Part shown: positions 27,216 through 38,200 of the stretch, in pieces
How positions within the stretch are numbered: position 1 is the first letter of the stretch
How the letters are laid out: every line of letters starts with the position of its first letter
NCBI GenBank assembly: GCA_008360975.2
Contig: CM039180.1
Coordinates: 16,211,122 to 16,275,121 of the forward strand
Origin: Lichenostomus cassidix
Lineage: Eukaryota; Chordata; Aves; Passeriformes; Meliphagidae
DNA: 64,000 nucleotides
Reading direction: 5' to 3'
Made by a program: the position numbers and the translations under genes
The notes under the pieces: generated by a model
Databases searched by the model: none
Told to the model about the DNA's origin: nothing
What the model saw: only the letters and a program-made list of their open reading frames with translations

Positions 27216-28599
27216 ACCCATTTTTTGCACTCTGGAAGAGTCTCTTTGCTTTGCTATCAGTACTCTCCTTCTGCAGGAGACTCCTGATGGTGTAGAAGGG
27301 CTTGATGAGCTTACAAAGGAATAGTTAATGATGTCTTCTTCTCTTTCTGTTTGTATGTGATGATACGTAGATTCATATCTCTTGCAACAAATGGATACTT
27401 CCAGTAATAAAGGAATATCTGACCAGGAGTGAAGGCTTGCTACGTGCAGTGAAAAGCTGAGGATCCCTGGCTGGCAAGATTCATTGGGTTTTTTACCTCA
27501 TGTATTTCTGTGACTGAAGAGGTGCAAGAATTTGCCTGTTCCTCAGGAATCACTGTGGCATGGTAGTGATTTTTCCATGTGAAATAATTAATTAAACAAA
27601 TAGCATGATCAACAAACAAACCAAACAAGTATTGCTAGATAAATTAGTAGTATCTTTTTTAAATAACAGAGTTAATTCAGGTTATGATTTCCACAAAGAT
27701 ACATCAGCAGTAGAGCATGTGATTTGCAGTTACAACTCAGTAGTGTAGTGAAAGGAAACAGAGATCCCCAAAATGCATTGTGCTTCACCAAAAATAAACA
27801 GATAGATCAGAGCATCAGTGGAATTCTAGGAATTTGGAATATTAACTTGTTGGGCCAGCTTAAACCCTTAAACCTCCTTTTCTGTAGGATAATGAAAGAT
27901 TAAACCACAGCTTTCTAATTCAAATGGTAGTGCCTGGAACTTTTTTTTTATCTACACATATGCAAGTTTCAGCTTCTATGCATCAGCCTGATGCTATGAT
28001 CAGTTCGTTTTGAGGTGGAGAAAATTTCCAGAGGCATAGATCCTGTGTTCCATTCATGTTGCTTTAGTAATAAAAGGATGGATATTCTGTTGCTAGCAGA
28101 GTATTTGCTTTTCATGTAGAAATACTGAGTGATGGAATTTATGTTGTTGATTATCTGGTATTTATTGCCGTCTGTGGTGGGAGATGGTCAGTCTGGATTT
28201 CCTTAAACGATTCAAGTCCAGCAGAATGCTCAGCAATTATTGCTAGAAGAATGCTAAAGGAGCCCATGGAATGCTCTCTGTAGGCATAGATGTGTGCTAA
28301 CTTCCAGGCATTTGTCTTGACGGAAGAAGTGGAGCAATGATGAAAGCCTATGTATCTCCACTGTGAATGTTACACGTTGTGTTGTTCTGTAAATTTGTTG
28401 CCAAAATAATGACATCATTATATCGTTTTGCTTTGCCTCACATCTTAAATGAATTTGAAACGTTCTTCAAATAAACTTCAACAGAATTTATCCACTGCAG
28501 TTCAGACCTGAATTTCACCTGCTTTCCCTGCTTTCAGCTCCTTTTCATCTCCCCAGTTTTCAACTTATAGTTAAAATTATCACCACAAGGTGGAGTTCT
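27216..28599. other. AT-rich DNA, no gene seen
   Basis: No supported gene. The start of the LTR remnant at 28.6 kb is uncertain and could reach back to about 28.5 kb. Confidence 0.6.
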
Positions 28600-29669
28600 G
28601 AACTTTCCAGCACAAACGATCTCTTCATTACATCAAAAGGGAGCAAACATCCTTTCTTCTTGACTGTTGCACACGCTGCAGCCACAGTGTCTGTCACGGT
28701 GGTTGGAGCAGCTGCAGGACCTGTTGTTGTCTCATTGTCAGATTTAGAAACCTTATTTTCTGCCTGAGGGTACTGAGCAGTGTTGAATATGGCTCAGTAA
28801 AACTTGGCCAACACATTGGAGTGATTTGGGTCATCTTTGGAGTGCCAGGTGCCAGCACACTGTTCAAAAATATTTTACTAATTTTTTCTGGTTTCTGGAC
28901 TTTTTCAGGGGTAAGGTGCAAACATGTTGGAGGTGCCCACTGCCCTGGGTATTTGTCCATACAATCCCACACATCCCAGAACTCTGAAATGCCCAGCTTT
29001 TGGGCACACCTCTGGATAATAATCTTAATTATTTGTCTGACCTTAAAGATGACCTGAACCCTACAGAACAACATGTTGACTCCTAGCAAAGTAAGTTTGG
29101 TTTCAAAGGTGGTCAAGGGATATTCAAAATCTTTAAAATTCTGAACTACTATAATCAGCCTGGAGGACAAGGAAAGAAAAAAAAAGGGGAGAAAAAAAAA
29201 TCTAGGAAGTTGTCTCCCCCACAGGTTGATCCTCTGAGGAGAAAAAAACCAGAGGTGTGACTATGAATCATTCCCAGCAGATGACTCCCAAAGCACAAAG
29301 TGCCTGCAATAGTGAATACAGACACCAGATTGGTGACCCAACCAGTGACACTGTCATATCATAAGCCAGTCCTGTGAAATACACCACAGAGAACACATAC
29401 TGCAAATAATGTATTAGTGATATGGTAGAGGCAAACAGCCACAAATATGAGAGCAGGTAAGGCCACACAGTAACTGTTAAACCAATGCTATGAATGTTTA
29501 TGACAATTTTCAAGGGAAAAAAAGGGTCCTTTACTTTGGATAAACACAACTTAGCAAAAATCCCAAACTTCAGTGTGTTATCAACACCATTCTCATTCCG
29601 AATCCAAAATGCAGCACTGAAACAGGTACTGGGAAGAAATCAACTCTACCCTAGCTGAGCCCAGGACAT
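28600..29669 (-). mobile_element. LTR-retrotransposon remnant: LTR start plus internal region
   Basis: On the minus strand the element starts at 29669 with TGTCCTGGGCTCAGCTAGGG, a typical avian LTR start. It continues with AGAGTTGATTTCTTCCCAGT, TTTTGGATTCGGAATGAGAA and GTGTTGATAACACACTGAAG. Two minus-strand frames follow: 29268-29549 (93 codons, strongly hydrophobic, with several possible membrane stretches) and 28694-29170 (158 codons, basic and Gln-rich near its end, with a W-x2-W-x6-YPGQWAPP motif). I cannot assign either to gag, pol or env, and no reverse transcriptase motif is seen, so this may be a non-autonomous element. The far boundary is uncertain. Confidence 0.6.
28694..29170 (-). 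pseudogene. Repeat-derived ORF inside LTR element, function unknown
   Basis: This is a 158-codon open frame, among the longest in the window outside the CpG-rich segments. The protein has an N-terminal region with NFKDFEYPLTTFETKL, a basic middle (VRQIIKIIIQRCAQKLG), then FWDVWDCMDKYPGQWAPP and a proline/lysine-rich stretch, ending QQQVLQLLQPP. It lies on the same strand as, and inside, the LTR element that starts at 29669, so it is most likely the eroded internal frame of that element and not a host gene. A relationship to retroviral Gag is possible but not shown. Confidence 0.4.
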
Positions 29670-30705
29670 TTAGTTGCATCGGAAATTTGCGAGAGTGTTT
29701 ATAGGTATAAACATTAAATAGAAGAAAATAACTTTGAAGCATTTCAATAGTCTGTCTGAGGTTAACATGGAGTTTAGTACTGGTTTTAAACCTGGACTTG
29801 TTACTCTCATCTTGTCATGTCTGTGCATAGGTGACAGGCTCAGAATATATTTTTTCCATTTTTTCTATTAACTAAGAACCACAGTTCTGCAGCACATCAA
29901 AGACATTGCTTGATATGATCTTTTTAGTACTTACAGAGAAGGACTTTTGTATCATATAGACATTTTTTGGAAGGAAAATCTACACTTACCACCCATATAA
30001 ACAATGAATTTTTATAAAGTGAGATTTGGTAAAATTAGTTGTCTGTTTAAAGGAATTCTATTATGCATGCTCAGTTGTTGAGAAGAAATTTTGTCTTGCT
30101 TTGTGATTCTGACAGAATTTTCAAACACATATAGATTTATCAAATGCATAGTTTTGAAGGAATCTCTTTATTTTTTACAGAAATAGTGGTTTAGTAAATT
30201 GTCAGAGTTTCTGCTTTATTCTAAATGACTACTTTTACATATGCATAACTCAGAACTCAATTTGAGTAGTTTAATTGATGTCTTTTACACATATATCTCT
30301 GGAGTCTGGATACAATGGTAGCACTCTTGTTTCATGAGACGATTGACTGCTGGAGTTGCTTGGAGGCTTTAAGTAGTTCAGCAGCTGCTGTTGGTGTCTT
30401 GTGGTGCTGAAGGGACAGCTCATGGCAGCGCCAGGCAGCAGGGCTGCAGCGGGAGGGTAGGGCAAGGGGCTTAGAAAGCATTAGGATATCATCTATCTCT
30501 ATAATAAATATTATATGTTATATATATAGCTGCTCTATAATAAATATTATTGATTAAAAAACAATTGTTTGTCGTGTTCCTCTTCCTTATGGAACACATG
30601 GCATTCTCTAGGATCATGGAAACATTTAGGTGGGTTGTGATAAAGTCCATCCTCAAAATGATTTGGCTTTATTGCTTAGGAGAAAGCAAACTAAGATATT
30701 GAGTA

Positions 30706-30748
30706 TTGCTTTTTTTTTTTTTTAATTTTTTTTATTCTTTTTTTTTCC
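30706..30748. repeat. Poly(T) tract
   Basis: Two T runs of about 12 to 14 bases separated by AATT and ATTC. Low complexity only. Confidence 0.85.
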
Positions 30749-31589
30749 CCTCTATCAGAGAAAAATATATAACATGATGTGATGTTGTCTCTCATCTTCC
30801 CTGCAAATCCTTTTTCTTGTTATGTCAGGAAATATGATTTTACTCTTATGTTACTCACTAGTGATGAAAAGTTCAAGCTATTAATCTTTAATTGAACAAA
30901 ATAAAATCAGCATAATTTTAAAGATGCAATTAACACTTTGCTCTTATTTTCCTTAACCTCTTTACTCAGTCATTAGGAATTTAATCTCTGATACTTTGAG
31001 CAAAGTTTGAAAATCCTGTTGATATTTTCATTTTTCACATGCTATATGCATATTCTACATGGGTTTTAAAATGTTCCCTTAAACTCCCACTTTTAGCAAT
31101 AAATATTGTCAGATGCCTTAGTTCAAACTTTTGGCAGTGTTTTGCAAATTTCTGTTTCTTAGACCGTCAGAAAGGTGTAATTTTTGTCCTAAGCAAATAA
31201 CATAAATTCTATCCAACGTTTTAGAGCAAGAAAACATTATCCATTTAGCTTATTGCCAGGACTCATGTGGAGTTGACTGCAGTAAAATTTCTGTGGAGAT
31301 GGAAGCCCATGGAAGAAATCTTTGCCATGTTGGTCTGTAGATACATGTGGTGGTTAGTCTTGCCTGCTACTGCTAAGCTGAATAACAGCTGCTTCTGTCA
31401 CCCTCTTCTCTTAGAGACAGTTTGCTTTGATTTCTTCTGTTTCGGTTGAGTTTTGCCTAAATCATTACGATGACACAAGAGAAAATGGGCATAAATTGAA
31501 ATAAATTTTTTAAATTTTTTTATTTGCAAAGGTGATTGAACACTAAAAGAGGACACCAGGGTTTAGTGATCTGCATCCTCACAGAGGAA

Positions 31590-31690
31590 CAGTTCTGAAT
31601 TGACCCTGCTCTGAGCAGGGAAATTCGACCACATGGTTTCCAGAAGTTCCTTCTAACTTTAACTACTCTGTGACTCTGAGACCCTGTGAA
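31590..31690 (+). mobile_element. CR1 LINE 3'-end fragment, sense orientation
   Basis: TTGACCCTGCTCTGAGCAGG, then GACCACATGGTTTCCAGAAG, TTCCTTCTAACTTTAACTAC and TCTGTGACTCTGAGACCCTG, follow the sense CR1 3' UTR and its terminal repeat. It is short and diverged, with an unclear 5' limit. Confidence 0.85.
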
Positions 31691-33689
31691 ATGAGAAGTC
31701 ATCTGTGCTTTCAAGTGAAATGAGGCTACATGAGGCAGACTCATGTTTTCTCAGACACTCTGAGATTCTAGGTGATAGCTAGCAGTGATTCCTCACACTT
31801 TTCTCACTCCTTGGGCTCTTGTTTTTTGTGTGGAACTCAGAAAGTCTGTATGCTTTCCTGCAGTGAAGCACAGACACAAAACCAACCAAGCAAAACCAAA
31901 AGTAACAAAAAATTACCCCACAACTAGATTTCTGGCTGTCTTTGAGAATTGTCTTTCTTTATCAGAGATTATTAATGCAAGCAATAAAATTAACACTTTT
32001 CACAAGGCAAAATGAATTTGCTTTGCTTGCCATTCTCTAAGATCTTCCCCTTATATGTTGTTGACAATCTGTTAGCTCCTGGTAAAATTAGCACAATACT
32101 GATCATGACCAAATGTCAAGTGAAATTTTATGAGTTTTTTGTCCATTGAGTCATCAAGACTCCCTTCACTGATTATGTTGATGGTGGCTGTCCATTTTAA
32201 GTGAAGCCATCCATTTTAACTGATACTCGCAATCCTGAGACTCCTCTCATTGCTATGTGAGGAGTGATGAGTGCTATTGTCTAAACCATCTCAACTAGCT
32301 GGGACTCCTACAGCTTGCTTAGCTCCATATGTTCATATTTAACAGCTTAACTTTCAGTTTCTAGTATGGGATTCCTGTGGCTTTCTTCATTAGTGTTTGG
32401 CCAGGCACTCCACAAACTTCACAGCAGAGGGCCCTTGCTAACATCTTGTAAGTGGGCTCTCTGGTACCCGCTGTAACTTCAGTAGTCTTTCTTTCCAGAT
32501 TGTCTGAAAAGCATCCTGCAGGTTCCTGCACATTCTAGGCAAAGGCTGATTTTCTCCTCAAGTAAGGACTTTGCTTCATGTGTGCCCTTCTGGACTTGCC
32601 AGACGTGTGGGTTTTTAGTCAATCCTTTATACTGTCATTTCTAAACTGCACATAAGTATAGCTATTCTAATAACCTCTACATCAGTGAATATGGATTTTT
32701 TTTTTTTTTGGTGTAAGGGACTGTACTCTTTTTTAGTGGGAGCTATGCAGGCTGCTATTTAAAAAATGTCAAAATTAATTTATTGATATTGATATGGCTT
32801 TTGTATAATTTCAGATATATGAATAGTTTATCCCAGTCAGCTTTAGATATATGGGAACTAAGTAGGATGAAGGAAACAGTAACCTATTCTAACGAGATAA
32901 CATGGCTTGATCTCAGTATTACAAAACAGTCACATGGGATTATATCTCCAAGAGGGAGCTCCAAGTGTGAAGTTTTCCTTCAGTCCTTTGTTAGAAACTG
33001 CACCTACACTCCTGTTTGACTGCATTTCACCTGGAACTAGGAACTATTAAATCCTATTATCCTTCTATTTGAGTGCACTTCCACTTAGCTCCACCCAATC
33101 CCTGTTTCAACAGTCTTAAAAGAAATGAAAGGAGACAAACTGATAGCACACAGAACAGTTTTTTTCTTTCATGTGACATTGGTTTCTGTGAAACAGCATA
33201 ATCCATACGCAAGAGATTAAATCAGTTTTTTGCATATGCAAACTTGAACTGGTAGCTGTGATGGTAGTGAACATGGAAAAAAAAATCTTGCCCTGTCCTT
33301 GGGAGAACCAGACAAAATGAAAAACTATTCTTGCAACCAAACTGAGCACCTAAGCTCTTTAATAGCAAGAGTCTCTTTTTCTCTAACCTGATAATTTTGC
33401 TAACGTACAGTCTCTCTTCCTAATTTTTCTATTACTCTGGTAATAAAAACGATAATAAAAATTACCCATAAGTACACACTCATTGCAGTTTTGTGGTCCT
33501 GTAGTGAGAATATGAGGAGCTTAAATAATATTTTATCTAAATTTGGATCTTGATGTAGTCTGTAGGGAACAGATATCTGATCTCTAAGAATAGGATGTTC
33601 CTTAACATGCAAAGGTTGCTAAAGGCAGACATCTCAGGAATTTCCAGTCCAAATAGGGATGTGTGACTTTAAAAGAATACAGAAGGAAC

Positions 33690-33778
33690 AGAGCGAGGGC
33701 TGAAAGAGAGAGAACTGATGGGGAGGGGAGGAAGAAAGAAAAGAAGAGAAAGTCATAGAAATGGGGAGAGAGAGAATA
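33690..33778. repeat. Purine-rich low-complexity tract
   Basis: GGGGAGGGGAGGAAGAAAGA, AAAGAAGAGAAAG and GGGGAGAGAGAGAATAAG give a stretch of almost only A and G. No gene is visible. Confidence 0.8.
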
Positions 33779-34440
33779 AGATTCTACAGTAAGAGTTCTT
33801 GGACAATAAGTGATCTGAATAACTGTTTGTTCAGTGATTAAATGTATGTGTTAGACTGAAATGGATCTGAGGACACAGTCTAATCTTATCCTCTTATGTG
33901 AATTAGGATCACCCCAATGGGTATTTATTAACGTATTCTTAACATGTGTTGAGATGTGGATTTGCTATCAGTAATAAGTAGCTCCATCATTTAACTGTCC
34001 TGACAGATGAGCTGTTTTCAATTACCATCTAAAGCAAATCCCCTTTTCTATACTGGTACCTCTAATTAAAACCAGGTCTAATTTATGTACATCTTTCTTA
34101 AAAGATGAAGCCACAAACTGAGAAAAGTGCTGTTGTTGGAACTTCAGGAGACATCACTTACCTTCTCTTTTGTTTCTGCCAATGAATTACAAGATTATAC
34201 TTCACTTTTTTACAATAATATTGTATTTTTGGATCATTATTCACTTTGTGATCCACTATACCTCCATATCTTTTTCCGTTATTTATGTAGTTGTCCACTA
34301 TTTTCTCTCTTTTAACTGTTTAGCACTTGAGAAAAAATGTAACGCCTGTGCTTCCCCTCTGCCAAATACAAGTTCCTCATTTAGAAGAATTCTGTTATGA
34401 TTTTATCAGGTCTCTGAATTCATTAAATGACTGCAAAACT

Positions 34441-34475
34441 GTATCTATCTGTCTGTCTGCCTATCTGTGTCTCAG
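34441..34475. repeat. (TCTG/TATC)n microsatellite-like tract
   Basis: GTATCTATCTGTCTGTCTGC and CTATCTGTGTCTCAG form a short degenerate tetranucleotide tract. Confidence 0.75.
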
Positions 34476-35059
34476 TATCATATATTTACATGATTATAAT
34501 AATAAATATATGTCATATTCTCGTCTCTGATGTTCAGGTGTAAATAGACTTACTGCAGTTGTCCCTCCAGATCTGACCTCATTACAGCTGGAAATACAGT
34601 GTGTGTCTTTTTATTGCAGAAATAGTTTATCCAAAAGGAACTATTAGGGGAATACAGCTAGCCTTTATTTTAATTTTTTTATTTTTTTTCTTCCCTTTAT
34701 TCTCAAAACAAGGCTTCTCTGTATAATGAATATTATCTGAAGGAAAATATTTTGGTATCAAAGTCATGTTCTGGATATGGTGCCTCCTGTTCTGAATGTG
34801 ATGATCAGGGAATTCTGTTTCATTGCTCTCATATATCAGTACCAGTTATGGTCCATATAACTGTCATTGTTTGAGTAACCTGCAAATTTGTTGCTGTAAT
34901 GAAGCTTCCTGATAAACACAGTTATTTTTCTTTATTAAGTCAGTGGTTGGATCTACGGCTGAACAGAAAGGCTTATTGTGTAAAGATCTGAGGTTATATG
35001 TAACATATTTTGAAATGCTGTATATGGACAGGAGAATATAGTCATGGTTACAGCAGTGG

Positions 35060-35262
35060 GCAGGAAATCACAGTTTTGAGTCTTGGCTGTGCCACAGACT
35101 TTCTGTGTGACTTTGGACAAGCTACTCTTTGTGCATTAGCTAATAATACTATCTCTATCTCCCAGGGGTGTTGTGAGAATACATTCATTAATGTTTGTAA
35201 GGCACTTGGATGCTATAGCAATGGGGCCATATAAGCACTTAGAGAAACAATCCATTTTTGCA
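35060..35262 (+). mobile_element. Ancient amniote MIR/CORE-SINE copy
   Basis: TTGGCTGTGCCACAGACTTT, CTGTGTGACTTTGGACAAGC, then AATACTATCTCTATCTCCCA, GGGGTGTTGTGAGAATACAT, TCATTAATGTTTGTAAGGCA and CTTGGATGCTATAGCAATGG match the core and 3' part of an amniote MIR-type SINE (MIR1_Amn as I recall it). The tRNA-like head is weak or missing. The match is unusually readable for so old a family. The 74-codon plus-strand frame over it is coincidental. Confidence 0.75.
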
Positions 35263-38200
35263 ACAATGTGCATCTTCCTGACTAAGGACTTTTTTGCTGG
35301 AAGTTTTTCATAGATGCTTGTTATGAATAAATCTACTTTATAATAATACAGTGAGGTTAAACTGCCTTTTGGAGTGCAGTTTCACTTTAGTATTCAGAAC
35401 AGGTGTAAACAGTCATAAGTTGGAAAGCTGTTCCCAAAGCAAGAGAATACCATTTTATAGTTAGACACTTGGATAGAAAAGATACCTCTCCTGATTCATC
35501 TAGCGCAAAACATGGAGGATTATTTACATCTGTATCTGTCTTGCAAATAGTTTATTCTATTTTAAGCACTTCTCATTGCATTGTCTAAGCTACCTCCTCA
35601 GGCAAGTAATTTCATTGCCTAATTGCCTTTAAAGTTAAACAGTTTGCTCAAACGTCTACTCTGCTTTTTCCTTGTGGGTATAGGCTGCTCTTTCAGTCTG
35701 TCCTTTCTTTCTGAAATAACCTTCACTCACATGTGTTCAATTCAGACTCACCATGAAGTTACAGCAGGTTAACAAGGTATTGCTTTAGTGCTGATGGGAG
35801 GTAAATTGGCAAGCCACTGTAACTTGATTTGATAATTTGCCTGGCTGAGTGCTGGTCAGTGTTAAAATCCGAATGTGGGGCTCAGGACAGCACCGAGGAG
35901 CAGAAAATGAGTATTCAGTATTCCCAAGGCCTTTGGAAAGGACTTGATGAGAGATTTGCAACCTAGGGGAAAAGTTGATGCAATGACTTTATAAAAAATT
36001 TGTTTTGCTATGCTTGTCTTTTGTTTTTTGGTTTGTTTTTTTTTTATTTGTAGAAAGTAGTAGCCGCAGACAAACTGTGCAAGTAAGAGATTTGGAACAG
36101 TGTGAGCAGTCAGTAAGGATAATGAAGAGGGCTCTGCATCTTTCGACGCTCAGAAAACAAGATAATGGTTGTGCTTCCATGTAAAGTTTTCTAATTTGGT
36201 GGTTGAGTTCAACCAAAATGCTTATGAAATCATCATTAGAAGATAGAGACCCTATAGATGTCCCAACGGTGGGAGCATACTATGTCCTCTTCTACTGCAT
36301 TAAATGTAGAAAATTGACATGGTCTTAAAAATATTCATCTGTAGGAATTCAGTTAATTGCAGTTAAATAGAAGATATAAACTTACAGAAGAACAGACCTC
36401 ATTTGTGCTGGGGTTCATTAGGTTGCTTTTTTGCCATGAAGTCCATCCCTCCACTGCTGTTGTTTGAATATGTACTGAATAGAATTGCTCTTAATAACAT
36501 TCCCATTTGAGTGACAGTGTAAGTGCTTCTCAAGATGAGTATTATATTATGCTATGGTTAAGACTTTCCTTACGATGCAGAGGAAAAGAGATTTGTAATT
36601 TTTTTTCTTATCTCTATGAGTATTGGGGATTGACTGGGGTTGATGTCTGCTGTTATATGCTACTCTGGACAGAAAAACCAAAATAGAAAGAAAGAAGTAT
36701 ACTACTGAGGTGTTGTAAAAACTTACTACAGAAGGAGCCAAAAGCATCAACTCCTAATCTTCACTTGAATTCTCAACCATCAGGCTGCTCCCAGTGTCAT
36801 GTATTGCTGTTTTCTGGGTTTAGCAAAAGACTCAGTACAACCATCTTTTCTTTCAGTTTTTCAGCAAATGCAAGACCTGATTCTTAGTCACAGTTCCAGA
36901 TTCTGTAATATAATGATGCAGGATTGAAGAAAAAATTATCAATGAAGGCAAGGAGAGGAAGCTTCAGTTCACAATGGTTAGCGAGCCAGTATTTTCTCTC
37001 AGTTGTTATTCATCCTAACATCTTTTCAATTTTTAGTTTACTCATGTCTCTGTTTATTGAGCACTATTTTAGTAAAACCCTTTGTTATCAGAAATTTCCT
37101 GTAAAAATACTTCTTCATAGTGCAGCAGCACTAAAATCTCTACCAAAATATTCAGGAAAAATGTAATTCAAATGATTACTTCTATCTTCTTAAAAAATAG
37201 GAAATATTTTGTATTTTGTGTCAAATTAATCCTCTTTAAGACACTGTATGAATCACACAAAAATAATTTGGATGCCAAAGATTATTATAGTTTGAAAAAA
37301 AAAAATTAAAAGGAAAAGATACCTGTTTACAAAACTCAGTTCTGACAGCCAATTAAAAAAATATGATTACCACAAACAGTAGAAAATTCAAGTTTATGTT
37401 TAAGAATTTTTGTCCTATGTTGTGTCTGTCAGAAAGAAAATTACACTTATTTGGTAATATACCTGGTAAAAGAAAATAAAACAGTAAAAAATACTGTTAC
37501 AGTTGTATTACTTTTTTTTAATGACTGTCTTCTCAAGAATGTTTTTTTGTATGAGAAGCAGCAGGGTACATAATCTGGAAAGAGTAAAGCCTTTTCCTTA
37601 TGGCAAAGTAAATTGCAGCTATTTCTCACAATAGGAGGTCATTGCTCATATACTGATTCAATCCATTTTGATAGGACAGCATTATTGATAAACATCTTCA
37701 TACCTATGGTGTGTCTTTAGGATTGATACCAGTTGCACATGTTTACTTCAACAAAATAACTTCTAATTACTTGCTGATCACCTTGCTGATCCCTCAGGCA
37801 ATACTTAAGATATAATTAGATGTTGTCTTGCTCATACTATTTGATACTACATAGACACCTGCTTCTTATATTCCCCCTTATATTGTTCTGAAGTGATTTT
37901 GAAAACAAAATATTTTAAAACCTAATGGTTCCTAATGGAAGAAAATAAAAATTTGTTACATGCAGGCAAAGAAAAAACAATAAAAAATGTGGTTGTCATT
38001 CAAAATAAATCCAAGATATCCTTTTTAACCATAACAATTACTCTAATAAGTATACTGCTTTTTACTTGTCTCTCATTTCTAGACGTAGTTATCGTGAGTT
38101 TTGTGAATTTGATCTGTTCTAATTGTATAGAATTCCATTAGTTTTCTGTGGGAAAAAAGGTTTTTTTCTGGCATGGTTTCTTCATGAAGTTAAAAAAAAA

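Larger units (their letters stand above)
29670..35059. other. AT-rich DNA with CR1 tail and simple tracts
   Basis: Apart from the CR1 fragment at 31.6 kb and low-complexity tracts, nothing is recognised. Near 30.5 kb the phrase CTCTATAATAAATATTAT occurs twice about 35 bp apart. A GC-richer patch at 30350-30470 is of unknown nature. Confidence 0.6.
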
